NCBI RefSeq assembly: GCF_034439435.1
Contig: NZ_JAPCKJ010000003.1
Span: 248,001-312,000, forward strand
Direction of reading: 5' to 3'
Length of the DNA: 64,000 bases
Source: Sarcina sp034439435
GTDB lineage: Bacteria > Bacillota > Clostridia > Clostridiales > Clostridiaceae
The notes below the pieces were generated by a model. It was not told the origin of the DNA, made no database searches, and worked only from the letters and a program-made list of their open reading frames with translations. Shown piece after piece: positions 52,109 through 61,155 of this stretch (positions within the stretch are counted from its first letter, which is position 1; every line of letters starts with the position of its first letter). Both the position numbers and the translations under genes were made by a program.

Positions 52109-52159
52109 CTAGTAATGATGATGTATTTTATTTTCTTTAATCATATTAAGTGTTCTCAT
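52109..52159 (-). CDS. hisS leader peptide with three His codons
   Basis: 16 residues, MRTLNMIKENKIHHHY, then TAG. AGGAGG with ideal spacing precedes the ATG. The CAT-CAT-CAT-TAC run lies at the 3-prime end of the frame, as in amino-acid leader peptides. Confidence 0.85.
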   Translation of the reverse strand: MRTLNMIKENKIHHHY

Positions 52160-52187
52160 AATTATCCTCCTAAAATTTATTAGTATT

Positions 52188-52216
52188 ATTATATGCTATA
52201 CTTTAGCATAATTCAA
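52188..52216 (-). promoter_or_regulatory. hisS promoter with internal palindrome
   Basis: TTGAAT (52216-52211), 17-bp spacer, TATAAT (52193-52188). TATGCTA and TAGCATA form a perfect inverted repeat across the spacer, so a repressor may add a second control layer. Confidence 0.75.
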
Positions 52217-52395
52217 TTATTAAATATATTAATGCTATCAAATTTTTATTATAAGTTATATAAAATTTGTATTACCACTTGCTCTTTTAGCTGCACTTAT
52301 TATAACTATATCTCTACCATTTTGCTTTAACATATTGCTGTCTACACAAATTATTTTTAAATAATCTATGAGACAGCAATATACTTACCATATAT

Positions 52396-55300
52396 TTAAT
52401 TATTTTTTATATCATCTTTTACAAATTTCAAGTAAAAATCATAAGAAAATTCTTTTTCATTAAGTCTATATTCTTCATCTAAATCAGGACCACAGCTGTT
52501 TGAGCCTATACCACTTTGCTTATAATCTATAATTAAATAAGTTGCCTCCTCTTCATTTAACTCAAAATTATGTTCTACATTAGTTAATTGATTTAGAGAA
52601 AAGTGTGAAACATTGAAAGCAAAGTCATCTTCTGATAAAACATAAACTTTACTTTTTTCATTATTAATAGATACTTCTCTACAAAAATGATGACTACCAT
52701 TCTCTTGAGGTCTTATATAATCTTCGTGCATTTCAGAAACTTTTGAATTAAATCTCCCTAAATAGCAAGATGAGTTTTTATCTATATAATTTTCATATGG
52801 TCCAAATCCAAAGTAACTTACTTCTTCATAGGACTTGTCTAGCTTAAGTTCCACACCGAATCTTGGTAAATAAGGTGTTTTCATATTTTTATTACCTTTA
52901 ACATGACACTTAATTAATCCTTCTGAATAAATACTCCATGTTACCTTAATATCTAAGACTCTTTCTCTATATGGTGGTATCAAGCTTAAATCACTAGTTA
53001 TCTCCACCCTATTTGAAAACTCCTTAATTTCGCTATTATATACTCGTGTAGTAATTTGATTAAAACCAGCTTCAATCCATTGATTTTTAATCTTTCTATC
53101 ATTATCTGTAGGTGCTCTCCAAATAATAAACTCCATTGGATCACTTATAAATACTTCTCCTAATGATTCAATAAAATCAAAAGTTCCTGTATTCTTATTG
53201 TAATTATAATTAAACTCATTATTTATAACTCTAATTTTATTAACTGTTTCTTCTATATAAAACTTTTGTTCATTAATAGTAGTTTTTATAAATTTATTAA
53301 CAGATGCGATCTTCTCTACTTCATTCTTTATTATAAACTGGTCATGCCCTAGTACAACCCCCTGTTCATAAAGAGAGTTATTATATATTATTTTATACTC
53401 AAATAATATAGTGATAATTGCATTTGGTAATCCTGATATATTTAAATCATACCATTTTTCCTCTTTTGCCTTTAAACTTTCTAAACTTATCTTATCTAAG
53501 AAAATTATCTCTCCATCTAAAAGTACTTTATAGGTAACATCTAAAAATTCACCAGCATTCTTAAAATCAAGCATATTTTTTAATTTAACTCTTCTATTAA
53601 CTTGATCAAATTCTAATGCTCTTATAGGTCTATTAATGTTTTTATATTCTAATAATCCAGTATGAGGAGTTCTATCTGGATAAACTAAACCATCAACACA
53701 GAAGTTTCCATCATGATTTTTCTCTCCAAAATCTCCTCCATATCCATATGCTTTTTTGCCCTTCATATCCTCTTTAATAAGTATTGCATGATCACACCAT
53801 TCCCAAACATATGCTCCTGCAAACTGATCATATTTTTGAATCATTTCATCATAATCTTTTAATCCACCAGGACCATTTCCCATAGCGTGGGCATATTCAC
53901 ATAATATTAATGGCTTGTCTATTCCTTTTTCAAAATAATCCTTAATTTCCTCTATACCTATATACATACGACTAATAACATCAATATTAGTAAAATCATT
54001 TTTTCTTTCTTTACTAGCATAATATGCACCTTCATAATGAAGTGGACGTGTAGGGTCTAATTCCCTAGCATATTCTAATCCTCTTTCAAAATTACATCCA
54101 AATCCTGATTCATTTCCAAGAGACCACATAAAAATACAAGATCTATTCTTAAAAGGAACTATAGATGAATCAACTCTATCAATAATAACCTTCTCATAAA
54201 CTTCATCATCAGCTATCATATTATAATTATCTAAATATCCTAATCCATATAATTCAACAACTCCATGAATTTCAATATCAGCTTCATTCATAACATAAAA
54301 GCCGTACTCATCACATAACTCATAAAAAATTGGAGATTTAGGATAATGAGCAGTTCTTATAGAGTTGACATTACACTCTTTCATTATTTTTAAATCCAAA
54401 ATCATATCATCATATGTCATAACATATCCTTTAGTTGGATTGCTGTCATGATGATTAACTCCTCTTAACTTTATTGGAGTATTATTAATTTTTAAAATAG
54501 AATTCTCTATTTTAATTTCTCTCATACCTATTCTTTCTTTTATAACCTCATGCTCTGTTTCAATTAACAAAGTATATAAATTAGGTATCTCAGCACTCCA
54601 AAGTTCTATATCTTTAATATTTATTTCTGCTTTATTATTATCTATATTTCCAGATGAAACTATATTACTTTTAGGATCTAACAAATAATATTTAACTTCT
54701 GGATTTTCTATCGTAGATAAAATCTCAATATCTAACTTTCCTTCTTTAACTAAAAAATCTATACTTTGAGTTATTTTATAATCAACAATTCTTGACTTTG
54801 CTCTTCTCAATATATACACATCTCTAAAAATTCCAGACATTCTAAATTTGTCTTGATCCTCAAAGTAAGTACCATCACACCATTTTAAAACTAAGACTGT
54901 AACTGTATTTTTACCATTTACCAAGAACTCCGTAATATCAAACTCAGATATGCTATGAGATATCTGACTATATCCAACAAACATTCCATTTATCCAAAAA
55001 TAAAAGCATGAATCAACCCCTTCAAAATTTATATTATAATCATACTTTTCAGGAAGTATCTCAACTTCAAAATCTTTCTTATAAATTCCACATGGATTAT
55101 TTATAGGAACAAAAGGTGGATCATAAGGAATAGGATATTTAACATTAGTATATTGATTATAATCATATCCATTTAATTGCCAAAGAGAAGGCACATCAAT
55201 ATTGTCTTTAAAACTAATTTCGTTTATATCCTTAAATTCTTTTACTTTTTGTAAGCTATCGAAATAACTAAATTCCCATTTACCATTAAGTAAAAAAAAA

Positions 55301-55434
55301 TTATCTTGCTTACTTCTATCTTTAATATTAAGAGCCTCATCAGTGTTTACAAATGGAATATAATAACTTCTTCTTGGCATCATATTTACATGTAGTTTAG
55401 AAATATCTTCATGGTATTCATTTTTTAGTATCAT
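52396..55434 (-). CDS. lacZ: Beta-galactosidase (GH2, LacZ type)
   Basis: 1012 residues. N-terminal jelly roll (NGKWEFSYFDSLQKVKEF, PSLWQLNGYDYNQYTNVKYPIP), sandwich domains, then the GH2 barrel with acid/base Glu in SLGNESGFGCNFERG and nucleophile Glu in LILCEYAHAMGNGPGGLKDY. NSIRTAHYPKSPIFYELCDEYGFYVMNEADIEIHG is the conserved metal-linked part. A C-terminal domain 5 (GPYENYIDKNSSCYLGRF) is intact, so it is a full-length LacZ. AGGAGGG precedes the ATG. AraC-type repeats lie in the promoter. Confidence 0.95.
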   Translation of the reverse strand: MILKNEYHEDISKLHVNMMPRRSYYIPFVNTDEALNIKDRSKQDNFFLLNGKWEFSYFDSLQKVKEFKDINEISFKDNIDVPSLWQLNGYDYNQYTNVKYPIPYDPPFVPINNPCGIYKKDFEVEILPEKYDYNINFEGVDSCFYFWINGMFVGYSQISHSISEFDITEFLVNGKNTVTVLVLKWCDGTYFEDQDKFRMSGIFRDVYILRRAKSRIVDYKITQSIDFLVKEGKLDIEILSTIENPEVKYYLLDPKSNIVSSGNIDNNKAEINIKDIELWSAEIPNLYTLLIETEHEVIKERIGMREIKIENSILKINNTPIKLRGVNHHDSNPTKGYVMTYDDMILDLKIMKECNVNSIRTAHYPKSPIFYELCDEYGFYVMNEADIEIHGVVELYGLGYLDNYNMIADDEVYEKVIIDRVDSSIVPFKNRSCIFMWSLGNESGFGCNFERGLEYARELDPTRPLHYEGAYYASKERKNDFTNIDVISRMYIGIEEIKDYFEKGIDKPLILCEYAHAMGNGPGGLKDYDEMIQKYDQFAGAYVWEWCDHAILIKEDMKGKKAYGYGGDFGEKNHDGNFCVDGLVYPDRTPHTGLLEYKNINRPIRALEFDQVNRRVKLKNMLDFKNAGEFLDVTYKVLLDGEIIFLDKISLESLKAKEEKWYDLNISGLPNAIITILFEYKIIYNNSLYEQGVVLGHDQFIIKNEVEKIASVNKFIKTTINEQKFYIEETVNKIRVINNEFNYNYNKNTGTFDFIESLGEVFISDPMEFIIWRAPTDNDRKIKNQWIEAGFNQITTRVYNSEIKEFSNRVEITSDLSLIPPYRERVLDIKVTWSIYSEGLIKCHVKGNKNMKTPYLPRFGVELKLDKSYEEVSYFGFGPYENYIDKNSSCYLGRFNSKVSEMHEDYIRPQENGSHHFCREVSINNEKSKVYVLSEDDFAFNVSHFSLNQLTNVEHNFELNEEEATYLIIDYKQSGIGSNSCGPDLDEEYRLNEKEFSYDFYLKFVKDDIKNN

Positions 55435-55469
55435 TTTACCCTCCTAATACATTTAGCATCATTATGTAC

Positions 55470-55503
55470 TTATGAATCATAATTATATATTTATGAAACA
55501 TAA
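55470..55503. promoter_or_regulatory. Tandem AraC-type operator before lacZ
   Basis: TTATGAATCATAA (55470-55482) and TTATGAAACATAA (55491-55503) are direct repeats with a 21-bp period, two helical turns, the usual AraC-family I1/I2 arrangement. They lie 36-70 nt upstream of lacZ. Confidence 0.65.
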
Positions 55504-55738
55504 CTCCATATAAATCATTTAAAAAAATATTTTTCACCCATAATTTAATATTAATATGTAAATTAATCTTTTAAAATAGTTATAAAGTTCTAAAATATGT
55601 TATAATGTTTCTTATTAAATTCAGATTTTTTCAAACACTATAGATAATTAATATATTATTGTATCAAGACTTTATTTATATGTTTGATATAAAAACTTAA
55701 TATAAAATTAGCTAGTTTTATAGGTTTAGGAGGTACAA

Positions 55739-56575
55739 ATGCAAATACTGTGGAAAAAATATACAAAAGAAAACTTTGAAATGAATGTAGATGAATGTGG
55801 TATAGAACAAGGTATCCCAGGCTTAGGCTATAAATATGAAGTATCTAAAAATGCCGTTATACATTATGTAACTAAAGGATATGGTACATTTAAATTTAAT
55901 GGTAAAGTATATAATTTAAAACAAGGTGATATATTTATACTGCTAAAAGGGATGAATGTTGAATATGTAGCCTCCATAGATGATCCTTGGGAATACTACT
56001 GGATAGGATTTAGTGGTTCAAATGCTAATGAATATTTAAATAGAACTTCTATTACTAACTCTTATGTTGCTAATTGTAAATCAAATTCAAAAATCTCCCA
56101 CATAATATTAAATATGTGTGAAATATCAAAGACTTATAATCCCTCATGTTCCGATGACATACTATTATTAAAGGAACTTTATTCATTATTGTACACACTT
56201 ATAGAAGAATTCCCAAAGCCTTTTGATTACAAAGATAAAGAATTACATACATATATTCAAGATGCTCTTAATTTCATTAATTCTAATTATATGAATAGTA
56301 TAACTGTTCAAGAAATTGCTGATTATGTAAACCTAAGTAGAAGCTATTTATATAAAATGTTCATAAAAAACCTTGGAATTTCTCCTCAAAAATATTTAAT
56401 AAATCTTAGAATGTATAAAGCAACTCTTTTATTAAAAAGCACTAAACTACCTATAGGAGAAGTTGCCAACAGTATAGGATATAGTGATTCCTTATTATTC
56501 TCAAAAACTTTTTCAAAGCATTTTTCAATGTCTCCATTACATTACAGAAATAACCAAATGAATAAAGTTAAGTAA
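55739..56575 (+). CDS. AraC-family transcriptional regulator
   Basis: 278 residues. An N-terminal cupin ligand domain (VIHYVTKGYGTFKFNGKVYNLKQGDIFILLKGMNVEYVA, WEYYWIGF) and a C-terminal double HTH (ALNFINSNYMNSITVQEIADYVNLSRSYLYKMFIKNLGISPQKYLINLRMYKATLLLKSTKLPIGEVANSIGYSDSLLFSKTFSKHFSMSPLHYR). TAGGAGG precedes the ATG. Divergent from lacZ and probably its activator in response to a galactoside. Confidence 0.93.
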   Translation: MQILWKKYTKENFEMNVDECGIEQGIPGLGYKYEVSKNAVIHYVTKGYGTFKFNGKVYNLKQGDIFILLKGMNVEYVASIDDPWEYYWIGFSGSNANEYLNRTSITNSYVANCKSNSKISHIILNMCEISKTYNPSCSDDILLLKELYSLLYTLIEEFPKPFDYKDKELHTYIQDALNFINSNYMNSITVQEIADYVNLSRSYLYKMFIKNLGISPQKYLINLRMYKATLLLKSTKLPIGEVANSIGYSDSLLFSKTFSKHFSMSPLHYRNNQMNKVK

Positions 56576-56583
56576 TAGTTTTA

Positions 56584-56719
56584 TGTTATTTTTTATATAG
56601 ATATTGATTTTGAACTGACCTTTTAGATTAAAAATCACACAAGTTAAAACAAAATCTAAAAATAGCTGAAAATAATTTCTTATATAAATCTAAAATCAAT
56701 ACTAATTTAAAATCTATCA
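56584..56719. repeat. Degenerate MITE-like element
   Basis: Left end near TATTGATTTTGAAC (56602), right end CTAAAATCAATACTAATTTA (56690-56709). An internal ATTAAAAATCACACAAG looks like another end. The 8-bp flanks match poorly (4 of 8). It begins 9 nt after the AraC stop. Confidence 0.4.
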
Positions 56720-56734
56720 AAAACTTAAAATATA

Positions 56735-56777
56735 AAAAGTATAAATGAAGCTTAACTAAAACTTCATTTATACTTTT
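56735..56777 (-). terminator. Terminator of the GPH symporter gene
   Basis: AAAAGTATAAATGAAG pairs with CTTCATTTATACTTTT; TTTTTATATTTT follows on the minus strand. Confidence 0.8.
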
Positions 56778-56791
56778 CTTTAAACCTATTA

Positions 56792-58156
56792 TTAACTTAC
56801 TCTTGTAATACCATTTTTCAAATCATCAACTATTGCTTCATATTCTGCCTCTGATAAATTATATCTTCTTAATAACATAAAGCTTATTATTACAATAACA
56901 CATGGAACCAAAGTCTGTATTAAATGAATTCCATTTAAAGTAAATGTAGATTGAGTTGAATCTGCTGTATAACCAATATATGCTAATATGTATCCACATA
57001 AGGATCCCCCAATAGCACTAGCAATTTTACTTTTAAATATATTTAAAGAGAATATCATTCCCTCTGATCTCTTTCCTGTCTTCCATTCACCATACTCAAC
57101 ACAATCAGCAACCATTGAAGTTAGAGTTATATATCCTGCTCCATCAAAAATTCCACTTATAAAGTTTATAACTATCATTAAAGGTAATGAAGAATATGAT
57201 AGTAAAAATATTAAAAATGATCCAGCTGCACCAGCTAATAATCCTAAAAGTGCAGTATTTCTTTTACCTAACTTTTTTGTTAAAAATGGTGACATTACTC
57301 CACCTAATATACTTGCTCCCATACCAACTGAACTAACTACTGGAATCATCATTTCTGCATTAAAATTATATTTTACATAATATATAGCTATTGTATTTTT
57401 TATTGATCCACTTAGTTCTAACACTAACATTGATAATAAAACTATTCTTAAAGGCTTATTTGTTTTTAATAGATTTATAAATTGTTTAAACCCTTGTTTT
57501 TCTTTTTTCTTAGCAGCCTTATCATTAATTTCTCTAATTCCAAAGGCAGTAATCCAAGTAAATATAGTAGCAAAACAAACATATATTATTGTCACAGTTG
57601 TCCAACTTCCAATAATTGATACAAGAGGTATAGTAAGTGTTAGAATTATAAAATTACCTACATACGCTATTGTTCTCGCTGATGTAACAATCTTAGTTTT
57701 TCCCTCAGAAGATCTTGTAATATTGGCAGATAATGACCAATATGGTATATCCATAGCAGTAAAAGATATGCCCCAAAATATATATGCTATGTATATCCAT
57801 ATAATTTTACCACTATAACTTAAATCTGGTGCTGAAAAGCACATGATTGTTGCTATTCCCATGAAAATAGGAACAACAAACAGATAAGGTCTACTCTTTC
57901 CAATTTTAGTATTAGTATTATCAACTATAACCCCCATTATAGGATCTGTTATTGCATCTATAACCCTTGCCACCAGAAATAATGTTCCTATGGCAGCCGC
58001 TCCTACTTTAAAACTATCTGTTAAAAAAATTAAAAGATAGGAACTAATCAATGCATATATCATATTATTTCCTAAACTTCCCATACTATAAGTAAGTAAA
58101 GTCTTTATAGAAACATCATCACTTTTGTCAATTTGTCTATTTCTTAGTGTATTCAA
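56792..58156 (-). CDS. GPH-family sugar:cation symporter
   Basis: 454 residues, about 12 membrane helices, with the GPH signatures DAITDPIMGVIVDNTNTKIGKSRPYLF and AGYITLTSMVADCVEYGEWKTGKRSEGMIFSLNIFKSKI. It belongs with MelB/LacS-like galactoside importers but lacks a C-terminal IIA domain. With lacZ and the AraC gene it forms a small galactoside-use locus: uptake, hydrolysis, control. AGAGGTGATG precedes the ATG. Confidence 0.92.
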   Translation of the reverse strand: MNTLRNRQIDKSDDVSIKTLLTYSMGSLGNNMIYALISSYLLIFLTDSFKVGAAAIGTLFLVARVIDAITDPIMGVIVDNTNTKIGKSRPYLFVVPIFMGIATIMCFSAPDLSYSGKIIWIYIAYIFWGISFTAMDIPYWSLSANITRSSEGKTKIVTSARTIAYVGNFIILTLTIPLVSIIGSWTTVTIIYVCFATIFTWITAFGIREINDKAAKKKEKQGFKQFINLLKTNKPLRIVLLSMLVLELSGSIKNTIAIYYVKYNFNAEMMIPVVSSVGMGASILGGVMSPFLTKKLGKRNTALLGLLAGAAGSFLIFLLSYSSLPLMIVINFISGIFDGAGYITLTSMVADCVEYGEWKTGKRSEGMIFSLNIFKSKIASAIGGSLCGYILAYIGYTADSTQSTFTLNGIHLIQTLVPCVIVIISFMLLRRYNLSEAEYEAIVDDLKNGITRVS

Positions 58157-58218
58157 ACCATCACCTCTATATTTTACTAATAAAATCTTTGTAATACCCG
58201 TTTAATTAAACCACTTAA

Positions 58219-58234
58219 AAGAAATCGATTTCTT
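58219..58234. promoter_or_regulatory. LacI/CcpA-like palindrome before the symporter gene
   Basis: AAGAAATCGATTTCTT is a perfect 16-bp palindrome with a central CG, 63 nt upstream of the symporter start. It could bind a LacI-type sugar repressor or CcpA. Confidence 0.55.
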
Positions 58235-58397
58235 AATCTTCGTATATATTATTACAAAATTTTGTTAATAATCAAATAGAATTAAGTTTCTAAAATATTG
58301 ATTTATATTTCCTAATTAAATATAGAGTGTATTTATAAACTTTAAACTCTGAATTATAATATAATTTATATTTTGAATTTATAATGAAATATAAAAA

Positions 58398-58422
58398 AGG
58401 CTGTAGTTTAAAACTACAGCCT
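58398..58422 (-). terminator. Terminator of the zinc-ribbon gene
   Basis: AGGCTGTAGTTT pairs with AAACTACAGCCT around one base; TTTTTATAT follows on the minus strand. Confidence 0.85.
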
Positions 58423-58436
58423 ATAACAATCTAAAA

Positions 58437-58595
58437 TTATCTTCTATTTTGTTGTTGTTGTTTCTTAGCTCTTCTACAAGCTAAACATCTTGTTGGCTCG
58501 TTATCGAATCCTTTTTCTTTGTAGAATTCTTGCTCTCCTACTGTAAATACGAATTCACTTCCGCAATCTCTACATACTAATGTCTTATCTGTCAT
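58437..58595 (-). CDS. Small zinc-ribbon protein
   Basis: 52 residues, below the usual ORF cut-off. MTDKTLVCRDCGSEFVFTVG, then EQEFYKEKGFDNEPTRCLACRRAKKQQQQNRR: two CxxC knuckles 28 residues apart match the small probable-zinc-ribbon family common in clostridia, and the Arg/Gln-rich tail suggests nucleic-acid contact. AGGAGG precedes the ATG. The codon composition is richer in G and C than its neighbours. Confidence 0.92.
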   Translation of the reverse strand: MTDKTLVCRDCGSEFVFTVGEQEFYKEKGFDNEPTRCLACRRAKKQQQQNRR

Positions 58596-58895
58596 ATTAT
58601 ATTCCTCCTAAAATTAAAGATTCTAAATTGATATAATAATCTCTAATCTACGAGAAACTATTTATCTAATTAAAACTTTTTTCTTTTTTATTAGCATTTC
58701 TGCTACTCATTTATAATAACATGCTATTTATTTTTTTGCAATACTTTTTTAAAAAATTATTCAAAAAAATTTTTAATTAATAATTGATAGCTTATATAAC
58801 TATAATCCTTTTAAATAATGTTGTAATTTAATTATTTACTTTATCAATGTATTTTAAGTTTTTTATTTATAAGTTTAATATCTACTCTACTTTAA
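58596..58895. other. AT-rich leader of the zinc-ribbon gene / 3-prime region of the kinase operon
   Basis: 300 nt without a supported gene. I see no clear terminator after the kinase stop codon; the region is nearly all A and T. Confidence 0.35.
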
Positions 58896-60305
58896 CTAAA
58901 TAGTTTTAAATATTACGCTTATTTCACTACCAATACCTATAATACTATTAACATTAACAACCCCATCATGTCCTTCAATAATTTCCTTACTAATAGCCAT
59001 ACCAAGACCTGAAGACTTAATTCCTTCAATAGTATTTTTTCCTCTATAATATCTATTAAAAATATTTTCAAGGTTTTCTTTTGATATTCCTTGTCCATTA
59101 TCTTTAATATTAATGACTACCTCTTCCTTTATCTTTTCAATTTTAATATTGATAATAGTATCTTTAGAATTATGAACTAATCCATTAATAATAAAATTAT
59201 TTAATGCTCTCTTTATATACTTCTCATCACATAAAATATTTATATCTTCATCAATATAATCAATCTTTATCTCTCTATCTGAAAACTCTAAAGAATTTAA
59301 TATATCAATAACTACCTCTCTTGTAATATCTACAATGTTATTCTTTTTCATATTAAAAGGTAAGACTTTATTTCTAAGCTTATAAATTAAAGATAAATCA
59401 TCTATAAGGCTCTGCATGTACTCTGCTTTATCTTCCATTATTTCACCATATCTTTTTGCCTCTTCAATAGTTATTTCATAATCCTTAGAGGATAATAATT
59501 CTGAATATCCCTTTATAGAACTTAAAGGTGTTTTTAAATCATGAGCGATATTAGCAATCCATTGTTCCTTTGCTTCTTCTATTTTTTCTCTCTCAATTTT
59601 ATTTCTGTTTAAAGCTTCAGAAAGGCTGTGTATATTTTCATCTACATTTTTATATACGAAATCCCTACTTCTTCTCTTAAGAAATTTACCTTCCTTTAAT
59701 GTCTCAATATCATCCATTATATCTCCAATAGGTTCAACTAATATCTTACTAAAGAAATATCCTATAACTAAAGTTAAGGCTATTGCTAATATTCCCATAT
59801 AAATAATTTGAAACTTAAAACCTTCATCAGTAAATGTAAATTTGTGACTAAATACTTTATCTATTGGAAAGCCAATAACTAAAGTATTATTAGAATCTAC
59901 TTCATTAATTTCATCTATAGCTAAAGTGGCTGGGTGGGAATAATTCCAAGGATATGTCTTATAATCAACAATCTCTACCGTTGTGTATTTATTAGGCACA
60001 CTTTCTGGCTTATTTACTTCAAATATCTGCTTATTATCTTTATCTAAAATCTGCAACCATATATTATTTTTAATTAATAAGTCTTTTCTATTATTATTAA
60101 TAACATATTTACCATCTAAAAAACTAATATCACCCTTAGTTGCTTCTGTGAATTCATTGACATTAAAGCTTGTATTAAATAATTCTTCTCCAAAAGAAAT
60201 ATTGTTTTTCATTGTAAAAACATTCATTAATCCAAAAATTAAAAACCCTATTTGAAATAAAATTATATTACTTAGAAGAAACATAAATATTAATTTTTTC
60301 TTCAT
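58896..60305 (-). CDS. Sensor histidine kinase with extracellular domain
   Basis: 469 residues. Two membrane helices (about 5-30 and 165-190) flank an extracellular sensor loop of about 130 residues. A HAMP-like linker follows (EPIGDIMDDIETLKEGKF), then HisKA with H255 in ANIAHDLKTPLSSIKGYSELL and HATPase with NNFIINGLVHNS, NGQGISKENLENIFNRYYRG and GLGMAISKEI. One nucleotide separates it from the regulator gene. Last gene of the ABC-RR-HK operon. Confidence 0.93.
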   Translation of the reverse strand: MKKKLIFMFLLSNIILFQIGFLIFGLMNVFTMKNNISFGEELFNTSFNVNEFTEATKGDISFLDGKYVINNNRKDLLIKNNIWLQILDKDNKQIFEVNKPESVPNKYTTVEIVDYKTYPWNYSHPATLAIDEINEVDSNNTLVIGFPIDKVFSHKFTFTDEGFKFQIIYMGILAIALTLVIGYFFSKILVEPIGDIMDDIETLKEGKFLKRRSRDFVYKNVDENIHSLSEALNRNKIEREKIEEAKEQWIANIAHDLKTPLSSIKGYSELLSSKDYEITIEEAKRYGEIMEDKAEYMQSLIDDLSLIYKLRNKVLPFNMKKNNIVDITREVVIDILNSLEFSDREIKIDYIDEDINILCDEKYIKRALNNFIINGLVHNSKDTIINIKIEKIKEEVVINIKDNGQGISKENLENIFNRYYRGKNTIEGIKSSGLGMAISKEIIEGHDGVVNVNSIIGIGSEISVIFKTI

Positions 60306-60306
60306 T

Positions 60307-61020
60307 TTACTTTACCACCAACTTATAACCTAACCCCTTAAGAGTTTTTATATATTCAGGATTACTTGAATCGTCCTCAAGCTTTTCTCTTAAATGTCTT
60401 ATATGAACCATTATAGTATTGTCATTACCATCATAATCATAACCCCAAATCTTTTCACAAAGGGTATTTTTGCTAAATATTTTATTTTTATTTTTAGCTA
60501 AAAATAATATAAGAGTATATTCCTTAGCTGTTAAGTTTACTATCTCTCCTGCTTTTTTAACTTCTCCAGCATCTTCATTTATAACAACATCTCCAAATAT
60601 TATTAATTCACTTTTACTCTTTACTTTGACATAACTACTTCTTCTAATTTGAGCCTTTATTCTTAAAACTACCTCTCTTAAATTAAAAGGTTTTGTAACA
60701 TAATCATCTCCTCCTGACTCTAATCCTTGAAGTTTATTATTATCCTCATCTTTTGCAGTTAAAAATATTATGGGACAAAATGAAAAGCTTCTAATTTTTT
60801 CACAAACCCTATAGCCATCTATATCAGGTAAGCTTACATCTAAAATGATAATATCAGGATTTAAATCCCTTGCCATCAATATTCCATCTATGCCATTAGT
60901 GGCTTCATATATATTTTTAAAACCTTCTTTACTTAAAACTTCTCTTAAAAGATCTAATAACTGTTTTTCATCATCTACTAATAAAATTTTCTTATCTAAA
61001 AAAATACTTTCATCTATCAT
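60307..61020 (-). CDS. OmpR-family response regulator
   Basis: 237 residues: receiver with D61 (IIILDVSLPDIDGYRV) and K (DDYVTKPFN), and a winged helix (NLTAKEYTLILFLAKNKNKIFSKNTLCEKIWGYDYDGNDNTIMVHIRHLREKLED). The start is the ATG at 61020 with GGGGAATAAG upstream; the longer frame from 61050 is not supported. Likely activates the ABC genes through the repeat at 63614-63632. Confidence 0.93.
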   Translation of the reverse strand: MIDESIFLDKKILLVDDEKQLLDLLREVLSKEGFKNIYEATNGIDGILMARDLNPDIIILDVSLPDIDGYRVCEKIRSFSFCPIIFLTAKDEDNNKLQGLESGGDDYVTKPFNLREVVLRIKAQIRRSSYVKVKSKSELIIFGDVVINEDAGEVKKAGEIVNLTAKEYTLILFLAKNKNKIFSKNTLCEKIWGYDYDGNDNTIMVHIRHLREKLEDDSSNPEYIKTLKGLGYKLVVK

Positions 61021-61155
61021 CTTATTCCCCATTTTTCTTTTAAACTTCACATTTATTTTATCATAATTTCTTATTGCTAGTTAATGAGGTACTTAGCTTA
61101 TAAAAACCCTAATCTCTTGATAAATATTCTTAAATAAGCATCCTCAAATTTTAAA

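Larger units (their letters stand above)
51980..52181 (-). promoter_or_regulatory. Histidine attenuator leader of hisS
   Basis: Transcript order: promoter, leader peptide ending HHHY, then ATCATTACTAGAG (overlapping the His codons, 52107-52119) which can pair over 13 bp with CTCTGGTAATGAT (52045-52057, one G-U). Inside are GACTTG/CAAGTC and GATACAAG/CTTGTATC stems that share CAAG and exclude each other. The terminator at 51988-52019 follows. Ribosome position on the His codons would decide which fold forms. No T-box sequence is present. Confidence 0.8.
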
